Shown piece after piece: positions 43,529 through 52,378 of a DNA stretch of 53,838 bases (positions within the stretch are counted from its first letter, which is position 1; every line of letters begins with the position of its first letter). The stretch is from NCBI GenBank assembly GCA_017935905.1, contig JAGBGO010000039.1, forward strand, positions 1-53,838. Direction: 5' to 3'. Made by a program: the position numbers and the translations under genes. The stretch comes from Clostridia bacterium. Lineage in GTDB: Bacteria > Bacillota > Clostridia > UBA1212 > UBA1255. Under the pieces are notes generated by a model. The model had not been told where the DNA came from and searched no databases. It was given only the letters and a program-made list of their open reading frames with translations.

Positions 43529-45085
43529 TTATCGAATCAAAATGATTTTTTGTCCCGGCTGGATTAAGTCGGGATTTTTAATATCGTTGGCGGCAATCAA
43601 CGCGTCTAAAGGCACGCCGTAGCGCTTGGCAATCTTCCACAACGTGTCTCCGGGCTGCACGATATACAAAATAATTGCGCCGTGATCTTGCATTAAGGGC
43701 GGAAGCTCCATACAGTCCGTGATATTGGTGGCAACGGGAATCTCCGTAATTTGGCTGGCACAGCCCCGCACCGCCATAGCGATCCTAAGTTCCAACTCTC
43801 CGGGGGATAAAATGCTGAAACTGATATGATTTAATTCCGTGCGCACACGCAGTTGCATATTGTCCCGCATCCGTCGGTCTTCCAGAATTTGGGTATAAGG
43901 AATTTTGACCTGGAAGCTGCAAAGGGGCAGGCCGTCATCCTGGGAAATATACAGCACGTTACAAAGCACGAAACCGTCTAAGACCATTTTACCCGCCTCG
44001 CACGTGCCGTTTAAGGAACCTATGCTGCCGGTTACGTTCACAATCTCTTTGATTTCCGGACTGCCGGTGGGCACAGAAATGACGTCTTTCAGCACGAACT
44101 GCCCGGAAACTTCCTCAATGCCCGTGGAAAGCTGCAACGGCTCGGTTTCCAGTGTGAAGGCATATCCCGGGGCAAAGGCATCCTTCAAAAGCACGCATTC
44201 CGTGTTTTTGTAGGCTTCCGCCCGGAACTGGATGGTGGCGGACACGTTCAAAATGCGCATTTCGCCGTCTGTATCTTCGGCGCACTCACAGGAAAACAGG
44301 CTTAACGTGTAGTCGGGGAGCCACGTAACGTTGTCGCCTAAAATGCTGACGGGCACCACCTGATTAAACGGAAATTGTTGCTCCAAAATTTGCAGACTTT
44401 GCTCTCGGTCGTCGGCTACGTACAAGGTGCAGACGGTAAGATTCCCTCGGAATTGAAGTTTGTCGCCGGTGAGCTGGGTAGATACGTCGCACACACGGGG
44501 GTCTGCCCGCAGGACTTCTAAAATAGGGGCTTTTCCCCCGGGAAGTTCCGTGCGCTCCGTCATTACCAGGGTCGATGTGATTTCGCCGCAAGCACAGGTC
44601 AGCGTACAGGGCTCTGTCAGCATTTGTACGTTCTCGGAGCCGGTGATGGCAGACGTTAGGCCTACGTCTTCGGGGCTGTAACATTCCGGCTCAATGCGTA
44701 CTGCCGTCCGAAGGGCTAATTTTCGGCTGTTGGTTAAGGTGAAATCGCAATTTTCTGCGGTGCAAAGGGCGTTTCGGATGCAGTTTTCATTCATTTCCGG
44801 CACGTCGAAAATGCAAACGTGCTCCGAGGCGGTGCGGAAGGATTTGACCAAGGTATCGCCTGCGTCCGTCATATAAAGGATTTTGTAAAAAATCTTGAAT
44901 TTCACCGATACGGTGCCGCTTCCAGGGGTTACTTCCTGGGTGACGGCGGCTGCATCCGTTGCCAGTACCCGAATCACGTCCGGCATGGCATCCGGCACGA
45001 TACAGTCTGTTTCATACACGTTTCTTGCCGGCTCTGTGGGTAAAATGCGGTTCATGCGCACGTAATCTTTTGCTAATTCAAACAT
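43529..45085 (-). CDS. SPOCS (DUF3794) and LysM domain protein, spore-coat type
   Basis: This 518-residue protein has an N-terminal region (FELAKDYVRMNRILPTEPA) with repeated beta-rich SPOCS/DUF3794 units (VPDAMPDVIRVLATDAA, and later CDVSTQLTGDKLQFRGNLTV, VNVTGSIGSLNGTCEAGKMV). The C-terminal LysM (YIVQPGDTLWKIAKRYGVPL ... NPDLIQPGQKIIL) is near residue 470. Such proteins are found in endospore formers and are thought to attach to cortex peptidoglycan during coat assembly. GGGAGG precedes the ATG at 45085. An upstream open frame overlapping the divergent M23 gene is not credible. Confidence 0.85.
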   Translation of the reverse strand: MFELAKDYVRMNRILPTEPARNVYETDCIVPDAMPDVIRVLATDAAAVTQEVTPGSGTVSVKFKIFYKILYMTDAGDTLVKSFRTASEHVCIFDVPEMNENCIRNALCTAENCDFTLTNSRKLALRTAVRIEPECYSPEDVGLTSAITGSENVQMLTEPCTLTCACGEITSTLVMTERTELPGGKAPILEVLRADPRVCDVSTQLTGDKLQFRGNLTVCTLYVADDREQSLQILEQQFPFNQVVPVSILGDNVTWLPDYTLSLFSCECAEDTDGEMRILNVSATIQFRAEAYKNTECVLLKDAFAPGYAFTLETEPLQLSTGIEEVSGQFVLKDVISVPTGSPEIKEIVNVTGSIGSLNGTCEAGKMVLDGFVLCNVLYISQDDGLPLCSFQVKIPYTQILEDRRMRDNMQLRVRTELNHISFSILSPGELELRIAMAVRGCASQITEIPVATNITDCMELPPLMQDHGAIILYIVQPGDTLWKIAKRYGVPLDALIAANDIKNPDLIQPGQKIILIR

Positions 45086-45181
45086 AGAAACCTCCCTAAA
45101 GTTGTTTGTCGATTCAAATACGGTTTCATTTATATGCAGGAGGGCGGGGTAAAATGATAGAAAAATGAACGTATAAATTAC

Positions 45182-45210
45182 TTGTAGCCATTTCATTTTT
45201 ATGGTATACT
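45182..45210 (+). promoter_or_regulatory. promoter of the tandem M23 peptidase genes
   Basis: TTGTAG (45182-45187) and an extended -10, TGGTATACT (45202-45210), are spaced by 17 nt. Confidence 0.7.
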
Positions 45211-45245
45211 GTTTACGAATGTTCAGAAAGGTGTGCATCGTACTA

Positions 45246-46433
45246 ATGATAAAGCGTAAGACTCTTACATACGTAATCCTCACTTTGCTATTATTGGCGT
45301 CCTTTGTTTCCAGTGCGACGTCTGTACTTTCTTCTACTGTGGAAGATATCAAGAATCAAATCAGCAACGCAGGAAATAAACAGGAGAATATCCAGGATCA
45401 ACTGGATAAAGTCAGCGGTGCCCTTGCGGACAAACAGAAAGAATATGAAAAGTACTCCAAGGAGTATGCACAACTTGCTAAAGATTACGAAAATGGTACG
45501 TCCGACTTGCAAAAACGCAAAGACGAAATCGAGAATCTTTTCCGTGAATTGGAAGAATTGCAAAAGACCATTGAAGAGAAAGAGGCAGAGTATCAGGTTG
45601 CCTTGGATTTATTCTACCAGCGGGCATTACTGACCTATAAATATTCCGGTTACAGCGCACTTAAAATGTACGTAGAGTCCGGAAACGTATTTGACTACAA
45701 CGACCGGATCCGCTTGATGAAAGATATGATGGCCAGCGACAAGGAAACCATGGAAGAGCTGGTTCGCCTGAAGAAGGATTTGGATGCCAAGAAGGAATTG
45801 GTGGAAATTACTACTTTGGATTTAGAGCAGGCCGCGAAAGAAAAAGAAAATCTGCTGAATCAAATTAAAGATAACCAGTCCAACATGGAACACGTTTTGA
45901 CGGTCAGTCGGGATGCTATTAAGAGACTGGAAGCCCAGGAAGCGGCTTTGGAAGCCGAATCCAAACGAATTGAAGCAGAACTGAGAGAACTTCAATGGCA
46001 ATATGAGAAGATGTTAGGACAGCACGAAGGTGAACTTCGTTTTCTGTGGCCGGCACCGGAAGGGAAATGGATTTCTTCTTACTACGGTTACCGTACCCAT
46101 CCCATTACAGGACAGTGGAGAATGCACAGCGGTATTGATATTCCTGCCAATGGAGGAACGCCTATTCTTGCTTCCGAAGCAGGTGTTGTTGCCACCGTTG
46201 CCTGGGATGAAGGCGGTTACGGCTGGTATTGTATCGTATACCACGGAGACGGTTTCTCTACGTTATACGCCCATTCCAGTAAGATTTTGGTAAAGGTAGG
46301 CGACAAAGTACAGCGGGGGCAAACCATTGCTTTGGTGGGTACCACCGGCGGATCTACCGGCAATCACTTACACTTTGAGGTCCGTGTCAACGGAGCCACA
46401 AGAAATCCGCTGGATTACGTAAGTTTGTACTAA
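45246..46433 (+). CDS. M23 family murein peptidase with coiled coil (EnvC-like), copy 1
   Basis: This is a 395-residue exported protein. It has a signal/anchor helix (residues 4-25), a long coiled coil (~30-265, rich in Lys/Glu/Gln, for example ENIQDQLDKVSGALADKQKE) and a C-terminal LytM/M23 domain. Zinc and catalytic residues appear in WRMHSGIDIPANGG (HxxxD) and NHLHFEVRVNG (HxH). Family members cut peptide cross-links of peptidoglycan or activate amidases at division or engulfment. The ATG at 45246 is preferred because the paralogue downstream starts at the same residue (MIKR); the -10 box lies too near an earlier ATG at 45219. Confidence 0.88.
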   Translation: MIKRKTLTYVILTLLLLASFVSSATSVLSSTVEDIKNQISNAGNKQENIQDQLDKVSGALADKQKEYEKYSKEYAQLAKDYENGTSDLQKRKDEIENLFRELEELQKTIEEKEAEYQVALDLFYQRALLTYKYSGYSALKMYVESGNVFDYNDRIRLMKDMMASDKETMEELVRLKKDLDAKKELVEITTLDLEQAAKEKENLLNQIKDNQSNMEHVLTVSRDAIKRLEAQEAALEAESKRIEAELRELQWQYEKMLGQHEGELRFLWPAPEGKWISSYYGYRTHPITGQWRMHSGIDIPANGGTPILASEAGVVATVAWDEGGYGWYCIVYHGDGFSTLYAHSSKILVKVGDKVQRGQTIALVGTTGGSTGNHLHFEVRVNGATRNPLDYVSLY

Positions 46434-46457
46434 TAGACTGAATAAAGGTTTTTACAA

Positions 46458-47642
46458 ATGATAAAAAGGAACGTATGTATTTATATCCTTCTCACCGCAC
46501 TTCTTTTGACCTCTTTTCTGGGAAGTGCCAACCAAGTGTTGTCTTCTACCGTTGAGGATATTAAGAATCAAATTGATCAAGCCGGAAACAAACAAGATAG
46601 TATTCAAAATCAACTGGACAAAATCAATCATACTTTAGCGGAACAACAAAAAGAATACGACGCGATTTCCAAGGCGTACGTGGAGATTGCCAATCAATAT
46701 CAGCAAGAAACTTCTGCCTTGCAAAAGCAACTGGATGAATTGGAAATTATTTTCCATGAGATTGAAGAATTGCAGAACACTATTGCACAAAATGAACAAG
46801 CCTATACCCGTGCCTTGGATTTATTTTACAAGCGGGCGATGGTTACGTATCGCCAGTCTCAATGCAGTGCTTTGCAAACGTATATCGAATGTGGCAATCT
46901 TTTTGCCTACAATGAACGCGTTCGTTTAATGAAAGATATGCTGGAAAGTGATCAGGTGCATATCGAAGAATTGCGGCGGATGAAGCAAGATTTGGACGAT
47001 AAAAAAGCACTTGTGGAAATCTCTACTTTGGATATTCGCCAGGCGGTTCGGGAGAAGGAAATTCTGGTGGAAAAACTGAAAAACAATGAGCAAATTCTCG
47101 CTTCAGATTTGTCTGCAAGCCGGGATGCCATTCACCGGTTGGAGGCTCAAGAAGCCGCCTTAGAAGCAGAGTCCAAACGTTTGGAAGCGGAAATCCGGGA
47201 ACTGCAATGGCAGTATGAAAAATTGTTGGGAAACGATGACGGTGCGCTCCATTTCTTATGGCCTGCGCCTTCCGGGAAATACATCACTTCGTATTACGGC
47301 TATCGTACCCACCCCATTTCCGGCCAATGGAAGATGCACAATGGCATTGATATTGGCGCGGCGGGCGGCACGAATATTGTAGCTTCCGAAGAAGGTGTCG
47401 TTGTAACGGCAACGTGGAACGAAGGCGGCTACGGTTGGTACGTAATTATTTATCATGGAGAAGGTATTTCTACTTTGTATGCCCATGCCAGCAAATTGTT
47501 GGTTAAAGCAGGGGACCAAGTTCGCCGCGGCCAAGTTATTGCCCTTGTAGGCAATACGGGTGCATCCCGCGGCGATCATTTGCACTTTGAGGTGCGATTA
47601 AACGGTACGCCTCGCAATCCTTTAGACTATTTGAACGTGTAA
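46458..47642 (+). CDS. M23 family murein peptidase with coiled coil, copy 2
   Basis: This 394-residue tandem paralogue of the preceding gene has the same layout: signal helix, SSTVEDIKNQIDQAGNKQ coiled-coil start, and an M23 domain with KMHNGIDIGAAGG and DHLHFEVRLNG. The two proteins match over their whole length (the segment RDAIHRLEAQEAALEAESKR is nearly identical in both), so they arose by gene duplication. AAAGG lies about 10 nt before the ATG; the gap between the genes is 24 nt, so they are co-transcribed. All active-site residues are kept in both, which argues against decay. Confidence 0.88.
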   Translation: MIKRNVCIYILLTALLLTSFLGSANQVLSSTVEDIKNQIDQAGNKQDSIQNQLDKINHTLAEQQKEYDAISKAYVEIANQYQQETSALQKQLDELEIIFHEIEELQNTIAQNEQAYTRALDLFYKRAMVTYRQSQCSALQTYIECGNLFAYNERVRLMKDMLESDQVHIEELRRMKQDLDDKKALVEISTLDIRQAVREKEILVEKLKNNEQILASDLSASRDAIHRLEAQEAALEAESKRLEAEIRELQWQYEKLLGNDDGALHFLWPAPSGKYITSYYGYRTHPISGQWKMHNGIDIGAAGGTNIVASEEGVVVTATWNEGGYGWYVIIYHGEGISTLYAHASKLLVKAGDQVRRGQVIALVGNTGASRGDHLHFEVRLNGTPRNPLDYLNV

Positions 47643-47643
47643 T

Positions 47644-48333
47644 ATGCAGCAACGACTTTTTCAACAACAAGATTTATCCTACAAAAATTTTCACGCAAAG
47701 TTAATGCCTACCATTGATCCGGACACCATTATCGGTGTGCGGATTCCGGTGCTGCGTAAAATTGCAAAAGACGTATACGGCACGCCGGAAGCGGTGGCTT
47801 TTATGGCAAAGTTGCCCCATACGTATTATGAAGAAAATAATTTACACGCATTTTTGATTGCCCAAATTCCCGATTTTGACACTTGCGTGGCGGCGGTGGA
47901 TGCGTTTCTTCCTTATATTGACAATTGGGCCACCTGCGATTCTTTGCGGCCGGTTTGCTTTCGGCAGCATCCGGCGGAATTGCTGCCTTGGATCCAAAAA
48001 TGGATGGCGTCTTCGGCGCCCTACACCGTGCGTTTTGGTATTGAAATGCTGATGACGTATTATTTAGACGACCATTTTACCACCGAATATCCAAAGTGGG
48101 TGGCGGGTATCCAAAGCGGGGAGTACTACGTTAATATGATGATCGCGTGGTATTTTGCTACGGCTCTTTCCAAACAGTGGGCGGCGGTGGTGCCTTATTT
48201 AGAGGGAAAAAGCCTGCCGGTCTGGGTCCATAACAAGACCATTCAAAAAGCTGTGGAAAGTTACCGGATTACGGCGGAGCAGAAGGCGTATTTGCGTACG
48301 CTTATCTTGCATAAATCTACGGCCGGGGGTTAA
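47644..48333 (+). CDS. AlkD-like DNA alkylation repair protein
   Basis: This 229-residue all-helical HEAT-like protein of the AlkD/DNA alkylation repair family has GVRIPVLRKIAKDVYG, YYEENNLHAFLIAQI, FLPYIDNWATCDSLRP and VHNKTIQKAVESYRI. AlkD excises bulky or positively charged alkylated bases. Its ATG comes one base after the stop of the second M23 gene, so translation is coupled to it, although the functions look unrelated. It ends at a strong terminator. Confidence 0.85.
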   Translation: MQQRLFQQQDLSYKNFHAKLMPTIDPDTIIGVRIPVLRKIAKDVYGTPEAVAFMAKLPHTYYEENNLHAFLIAQIPDFDTCVAAVDAFLPYIDNWATCDSLRPVCFRQHPAELLPWIQKWMASSAPYTVRFGIEMLMTYYLDDHFTTEYPKWVAGIQSGEYYVNMMIAWYFATALSKQWAAVVPYLEGKSLPVWVHNKTIQKAVESYRITAEQKAYLRTLILHKSTAGG

Positions 48334-48343
48334 ATTGCGACAA

Positions 48344-48366
48344 ATGCGGGGTTAAAACCCCGTTTT
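48344..48366 (+). terminator. intrinsic terminator after the AlkD-like gene
   Basis: CGGGGTT and AACCCCG (48347-48362) form a compact hairpin followed by TTTTTT. The arm word recurs at 48326 and, inverted, at 48375-48384. Confidence 0.8.
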
Positions 48367-48400
48367 TTATAGAATTTAACCCCGCTGGGTTTCGGCAAAC

Positions 48401-48428
48401 AAAAAATCCGAGAACCTAAGTTCTCGGA
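48401..48428 (-). terminator. intrinsic terminator after tRNA-Thr
   Basis: On the minus strand CCGAGAAC and GTTCTCGG (48427-48408) form 8 pairs with a 4-nt loop, followed by a run of T, immediately after the tRNA. Confidence 0.8.
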
Positions 48429-48435
48429 CTTTCTT

Positions 48436-48510
48436 TGGAGCCAATGGTGAGAATCGAACTCACGGCCTATTCATTACGAGTGAATTGCTCTACCCCTGAG
48501 CCACATTGGC
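48436..48510 (-). tRNA. tRNA-Thr (anticodon CGT)
   Basis: The minus strand folds into a standard cloverleaf: acceptor GCCAATG/CATTGGC, D arm GCTC/GAGC, anticodon stem ATTCA/TGAAT with loop CTCGTAA (anticodon CGT, reading ACG codons), T arm GTGAG-TTCGATT-CTCAC, discriminator T and an encoded CCA at 48438-48436. It is a single-tRNA unit with its own promoter (TAGACA-17-TATAAT, 48568-48540) and terminator. Confidence 0.95.
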
Positions 48511-48539
48511 GCTGTGCGTCTTATTCAAACGCAAGTGGG

Positions 48540-48568
48540 ATTATATCACAAGTAAAAATATTTGTCTA
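48540..48568 (-). promoter_or_regulatory. promoter for tRNA-Thr
   Basis: On the minus strand TAGACA (48568-48563) and TATAAT (48545-48540) are 17 nt apart. The -35 overlaps the stop codon of the upstream AraC gene. Confidence 0.65.
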
Positions 48569-49414
48569 CTGTTTTTTATAGAAAGAAGGACTGCGGCCTT
48601 TGTACTTCTTAAAAGTCCTGGAAAAATAACTTAAATCATTAAATCCGCACTCAAAAGCAGCCTCCGTAATGGAAAGATGGTTCTCCTGAATTTCCCGCAG
48701 GGCTTGCTCCACCCGAAGCTTATTGATGTAGTCAATGGGCGTGTGATCCGTATAAACTTTAAATAAATGGCACAGGTATTTTTCGTTGACGCCGACGATT
48801 TCCGCCAGTTGCCGCAGGGAAATAGGTTCTTTGAAATGCAGTTCGATCCAATTAAGAAGTAAACGCATAGTATCTGCCGTTCGGCTTCGTATGGGGGAAG
48901 CGGTGACGTTTTCCACCACGGCGCATCGGTACAGGGTGCCGAACAATTCATACAGCAGACTGTAAACCGTAAATTCATAGTAGGGTGCTTCGGCGCGCAA
49001 ACAATCAAAGAGGCTGTGCACCATTTTACAGAAATCCCGACTGTGGGCGGAATAGCATCCAAGGGCGGAAACCTCCCCGTCCTTAATGGCAGAAAGCCAC
49101 GTACTGACTTTATCTCCCGGGTAGCGCCCCAACATCTTCAGGTCGAACACAATACACTCGTAGGTGCAGTGATCCGGGGTGCCCCGGTGGAGAGCGCCGC
49201 TGCTGACCAGGGCTACGTCGCCTTCTTGCATGACGTATTCCGTGTTCTGTAAAAAGAGATGAAACGTCCCCGAAAGCACCCGAATGAGTTCGAATTCTTT
49301 GTGCCAATGCAGGGGCATTTCGTACCGTGGATGGGTCTCCGTCACGGCGTAGAATTGAATGGGAAAATCCCGGTAACCCCGCTGGGTTTTCTCGTTTAAT
49401 GCGTGAAAATCCAT
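48566..49414 (-). CDS. AraC-family transcriptional regulator
   Basis: This 282-residue regulator has a cupin sensor domain ([20 protein letters not shown] ... [16 protein letters not shown]) and a C-terminal AraC DNA-binding domain ([20 protein letters not shown] ... [20 protein letters not shown]). It is divergent from fucI and most likely controls L-fucose use. GGAGG precedes the ATG at 49414. A GTAAAATG word falls in its coding region. Confidence 0.87.
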   Translation of the reverse strand: MDFHALNEKTQRGYRDFPIQFYAVTETHPRYEMPLHWHKEFELIRVLSGTFHLFLQNTEYVMQEGDVALVSSGALHRGTPDHCTYECIVFDLKMLGRYPGDKVSTWLSAIKDGEVSALGCYSAHSRDFCKMVHSLFDCLRAEAPYYEFTVYSLLYELFGTLYRCAVVENVTASPIRSRTADTMRLLLNWIELHFKEPISLRQLAEIVGVNEKYLCHLFKVYTDHTPIDYINKLRVEQALREIQENHLSITEAAFECGFNDLSYFSRTFKKYKGRSPSFYKKQ

Positions 49415-49443
49415 AATAAACCTCCAAAACTGACGATTGTGCA

Positions 49444-49503
49444 ACTTGTAGTGGAAATTACACAAGTATTTTACAGGAAAAATAACTATAATACAAGTAT
49501 AAT
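49444..49503 (+). promoter_or_regulatory. operator and promoter region of fucI
   Basis: ACTTGTA (49444-49450), CACAAGT (49461-49467) and TACAAGT (49492-49498) are copies of one word, two inverted relative to the first. They surround TATAAT hexamers at 49487-49492 and 49498-49503. No well-spaced -35 exists, which fits activation by the divergent AraC regulator. Confidence 0.5.
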
Positions 49504-49525
49504 CTCAAATTGGAGGGAATTGAAT

Positions 49526-51322
49526 ATGGCAAAGAACAGACTTGTGGGGGATTACCCCGTAATTGGCATTCGTCCGACCATTGACGGACGGCGTGGCGTG
49601 CTTGGCGTTCGTGAATCTTTGGAAGATCAGACCATGAACATGGCAAAGCGTGCCGCAAAATTATTTGAAGAAAATTTACGTTATTCCAACGGAGAGCCGG
49701 TGAAGGTGGTTATCGCAGATACCACCATCGGCCGCGTGGGTGAAGCCGCGGCTTGTGCAGACAAATTCCGCAAGGCAGGGGTGGATATTACGCTCACTGT
49801 AACGCCTTGCTGGTGCTACGGCGCAGAAACCATGGATATGGATCCTTTAACCATTAAAGCCGTTTGGGGTTTTAACGGAACGGAGCGTCCCGGCGCTGTA
49901 TACTTAGCTTCCGTGCTGGCTACCCACGCACAGAAAGGCCTGCCTGCATTTGGCATCTACGGCCACGACGTGCAGAATGCAGACGATACGGAAATTCCGG
50001 CGGACGTTCGGGAGAAACTCCTTCGCTTCGGTCGCGCAGCCGTTGCGGCAGCCACCATGCGGGGAAAATCTTACCTGCAGATCGGTTCCATTTGTATGGG
50101 CATCGGTGGCTCCATTATCAGCCCTGAATTTATTGAAGAATATTTAGGCATGCGGGTAGAGTCCGTAGACGAAGTGGAAATTATCCGCCGTATGACCGAG
50201 GGGATTTACGATCAGGCAGAGTACGAGAAGGCTTTGGCTTGGGTAAAGGCAAACTGCATCGAAGGCTTTGATAAGAATCCGCCGGAACTGCAGAAGACCC
50301 GTGAGCGGAAGGATGAGGATTGGGAATTTGTGGTAAAAATGATGGTGATCATCAAAGATTTGATGAACGGCAATCCCAATTTGCCCAAGGGCTGCGAAGA
50401 AGAAATGGTGGGCCACAATGCTATCGCCGCAGGCTTTCAGGGTCAGCGCCAGTGGACGGACTTTTACCCCAACTGTGATTTCCCGGAATCTATGCTGAAT
50501 ACGTCCTTTGACTGGAACGGTGCCCGGGAACCTTATATCCTGGCAACGGAGAACGACGTGCTCAATGGCATCGGTATGCTGTTTATGAAACTGCTTACCA
50601 ATCGGGCACAGATGTTTGCAGACGTGCGTACGTATTGGAGCGGCGATTCTGTTAAACGCGTTACCGGCTATGATATTACCGGCAAAGCGAAAGAGGCAGA
50701 CGGCTTTATTCACTTGATTAACTCCGGTGCTTGCTGCCTGGATGCCAATGGTGCGGCGAAAGATGCTGACGGAAACGCTGTGATGAAACCTTGGTACGAA
50801 GTGACGGAAGCAGACCAAAAAGCCATTATGGAGAATACTACTTGGAACTATGCGGATTTGGGTTACTTCAGAGGCGGCGGCTATTCTTCCCGCTTTGTAA
50901 CGAAGGCGGAAATGCCGGCTACCATGATTCGTTTGAATTTGGTGAAGGGCCTTGGACCTGTTCTTCAAATTGCAGAGGGCTGGACCATTGATCTTCCCGA
51001 TGATGTGACAGACAAATTGTGGAAGCGTACGGACTATACCTGGCCTTGTACCTGGTTTGTTCCCAGAGTTACGGGAGAGGGCGCATTTAAGACGGCTTAC
51101 GACGTGATGAACAACTGGGGTGCCAACCACGGTGCCATTTCCTACGGCCATATCGGTGCGGATTTGATCACCTTGTGTTCTATGTTGCGCATTCCCGTTT
51201 GTATGCACAACGTAGCGGAGAAAGACGTCTTCCGTCCTGCCGCTTGGAATGCTTTCGGGATGGACAAAGAAGGACAGGATTATCGGGCTTGTCAGGCTTA
51301 CGGACCTTTGTTCGGTAAATAA
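49526..51322 (+). CDS. fucI: L-fucose isomerase
   Basis: This 598-residue enzyme converts L-fucose to L-fuculose (also D-arabinose to D-ribulose) and is Mn2+-dependent in its family. The N-terminus, [20 protein letters not shown], with [39 protein letters not shown] and [19 protein letters not shown], is characteristic. Length matches the E. coli protein (591). GGAGGG precedes the ATG at 49526. No fuculokinase or fuculose-phosphate aldolase lies in the window. Confidence 0.95.
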   Translation: MAKNRLVGDYPVIGIRPTIDGRRGVLGVRESLEDQTMNMAKRAAKLFEENLRYSNGEPVKVVIADTTIGRVGEAAACADKFRKAGVDITLTVTPCWCYGAETMDMDPLTIKAVWGFNGTERPGAVYLASVLATHAQKGLPAFGIYGHDVQNADDTEIPADVREKLLRFGRAAVAAATMRGKSYLQIGSICMGIGGSIISPEFIEEYLGMRVESVDEVEIIRRMTEGIYDQAEYEKALAWVKANCIEGFDKNPPELQKTRERKDEDWEFVVKMMVIIKDLMNGNPNLPKGCEEEMVGHNAIAAGFQGQRQWTDFYPNCDFPESMLNTSFDWNGAREPYILATENDVLNGIGMLFMKLLTNRAQMFADVRTYWSGDSVKRVTGYDITGKAKEADGFIHLINSGACCLDANGAAKDADGNAVMKPWYEVTEADQKAIMENTTWNYADLGYFRGGGYSSRFVTKAEMPATMIRLNLVKGLGPVLQIAEGWTIDLPDDVTDKLWKRTDYTWPCTWFVPRVTGEGAFKTAYDVMNNWGANHGAISYGHIGADLITLCSMLRIPVCMHNVAEKDVFRPAAWNAFGMDKEGQDYRACQAYGPLFGK

Positions 51323-51336
51323 AACTATTATTATTA

Positions 51337-51390
51337 TTTTGGGCGTAGGGATGCGATTTAGCTTCTTCTACGCCCAAAGTTTATTTTTCT
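51337..51390 (+). terminator. terminator-like long-loop hairpin after fucI
   Basis: TTGGGCGTAG (51339-51348) and CTACGCCCAA (51368-51377) form 10 perfect pairs with a 19-nt loop, followed by GTTTATTTTTCTG. The 29-nt arm spacing is the same as in the repeat elements elsewhere in the window. Confidence 0.6.
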
Positions 51391-51484
51391 GTAACAAAAT
51401 CGTAATGAAAATTGCTTGCGCAGAAGGCTGCAAATATGGTACAAGTAAAGCAGTGAGAAAATTTTGAATGACGGAGCGATATTT

Positions 51485-52348
51485 ATGTCATTTTTCAAGA
51501 ATCAAAAAGGAAAGATACGGGGGGGCTGGAAAATATCCCTTTGGCTGATCCTGGTGGTACTTGTGACCGTGGGCGGCACACACTTGATTACCCATTTGGC
51601 GATTCCCGCCCTTCAGTACGAACTTGCCTGCAATTATGCAGAAAACGGGGATATGGACAATGCGATTCTTGCTTTTCGTGCCCTGGGCGGATATAAAGAC
51701 AGCGAAGCCCGCATTACGAAAATCCTTTTTGAACGCCAACAAGTAGATTTGTCCGACTTACACGTAGGCAGCACTTTTACCATGGGTCTTTACGAACAAG
51801 ACGGCATTGAGAATGGCCCGGAAGAAATTGAATGGATCGTATTGGCTGTGGACGGCAGCAAAGCTTTGGTGATCAGCCGTTATGCGTTAGATAGCAGACC
51901 TTTCAATGACACCTTTGCGGACATTACGTGGAAAGACTGTTCTTTGCGCAAATGGTTAAATAACGTTTTTTATGAAACCGCTTTTTCCAAAGCCCAGCAA
52001 AATCTGATTCGCCTGTCTGAAACACCGGCCCATCGCAATCCGGAATATGCAACGCTTTCGGGAGAGGACACGGCAGATTACGTTTATTTGCTTAGCTTGA
52101 CGGAAGTGGAAATTTATCTCAGTAACACCCCTTACGCATCTTGTATGGTTACGCCTTATGGAATTCAAAAGAAGGCATATATTGCAACCGCCCAGGGTGA
52201 ATGTTGGTGGTGGTGCCGTACGCCGGGAAACGATACGATCTTCGCTTCCGGTGTGAATCCTTTGGGTGTTGTCAGCACCCGCGGCAACAACGTGAATTAT
52301 ATCCATGCGGCGGTTCGGCCGGCGATGTGGATCGATATAAACGGATAA
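51485..52348 (+). CDS. membrane-anchored DUF6273-domain protein
   Basis: This 287-residue protein has one N-terminal transmembrane helix (ISLWLILVVLVTVGGTHLIT), a TPR-like helical pair (YELACNYAENGDMDNAILAF, ALGGYKDSEARI) and a C-terminal DUF6273 domain (DGIENGPEEIEWIVLAVDGS, WKDCSLRKWLNNVFYETAFS, WWWCRTPGNDTIFASGV, AVRPAMWIDING). Such domains are common in clostridial surface proteins of unknown function. GGAG precedes the ATG at 51485. It is followed after 30 nt by a glycoside-hydrolase-like gene, so the two may be an operon. Confidence 0.75.
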   Translation: MSFFKNQKGKIRGGWKISLWLILVVLVTVGGTHLITHLAIPALQYELACNYAENGDMDNAILAFRALGGYKDSEARITKILFERQQVDLSDLHVGSTFTMGLYEQDGIENGPEEIEWIVLAVDGSKALVISRYALDSRPFNDTFADITWKDCSLRKWLNNVFYETAFSKAQQNLIRLSETPAHRNPEYATLSGEDTADYVYLLSLTEVEIYLSNTPYASCMVTPYGIQKKAYIATAQGECWWWCRTPGNDTIFASGVNPLGVVSTRGNNVNYIHAAVRPAMWIDING

Positions 52349-52378
52349 GTATCATTTGAATAAAGGAGCGGAATAAAT

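Noticed and set aside
45141..45170. Tiny ORF after AGGAGGGCGGGGTAAAATG
   Set aside because: It encodes only four residues before a stop; the ATG belongs to a copy of the recurrent GTAAAATG word.
45086..45352. N-terminal extension of the SPOCS-LysM protein
   Set aside because: It would overlap the divergent M23 gene and its promoter; the ATG at 45085 has a clear GGGAGG site.
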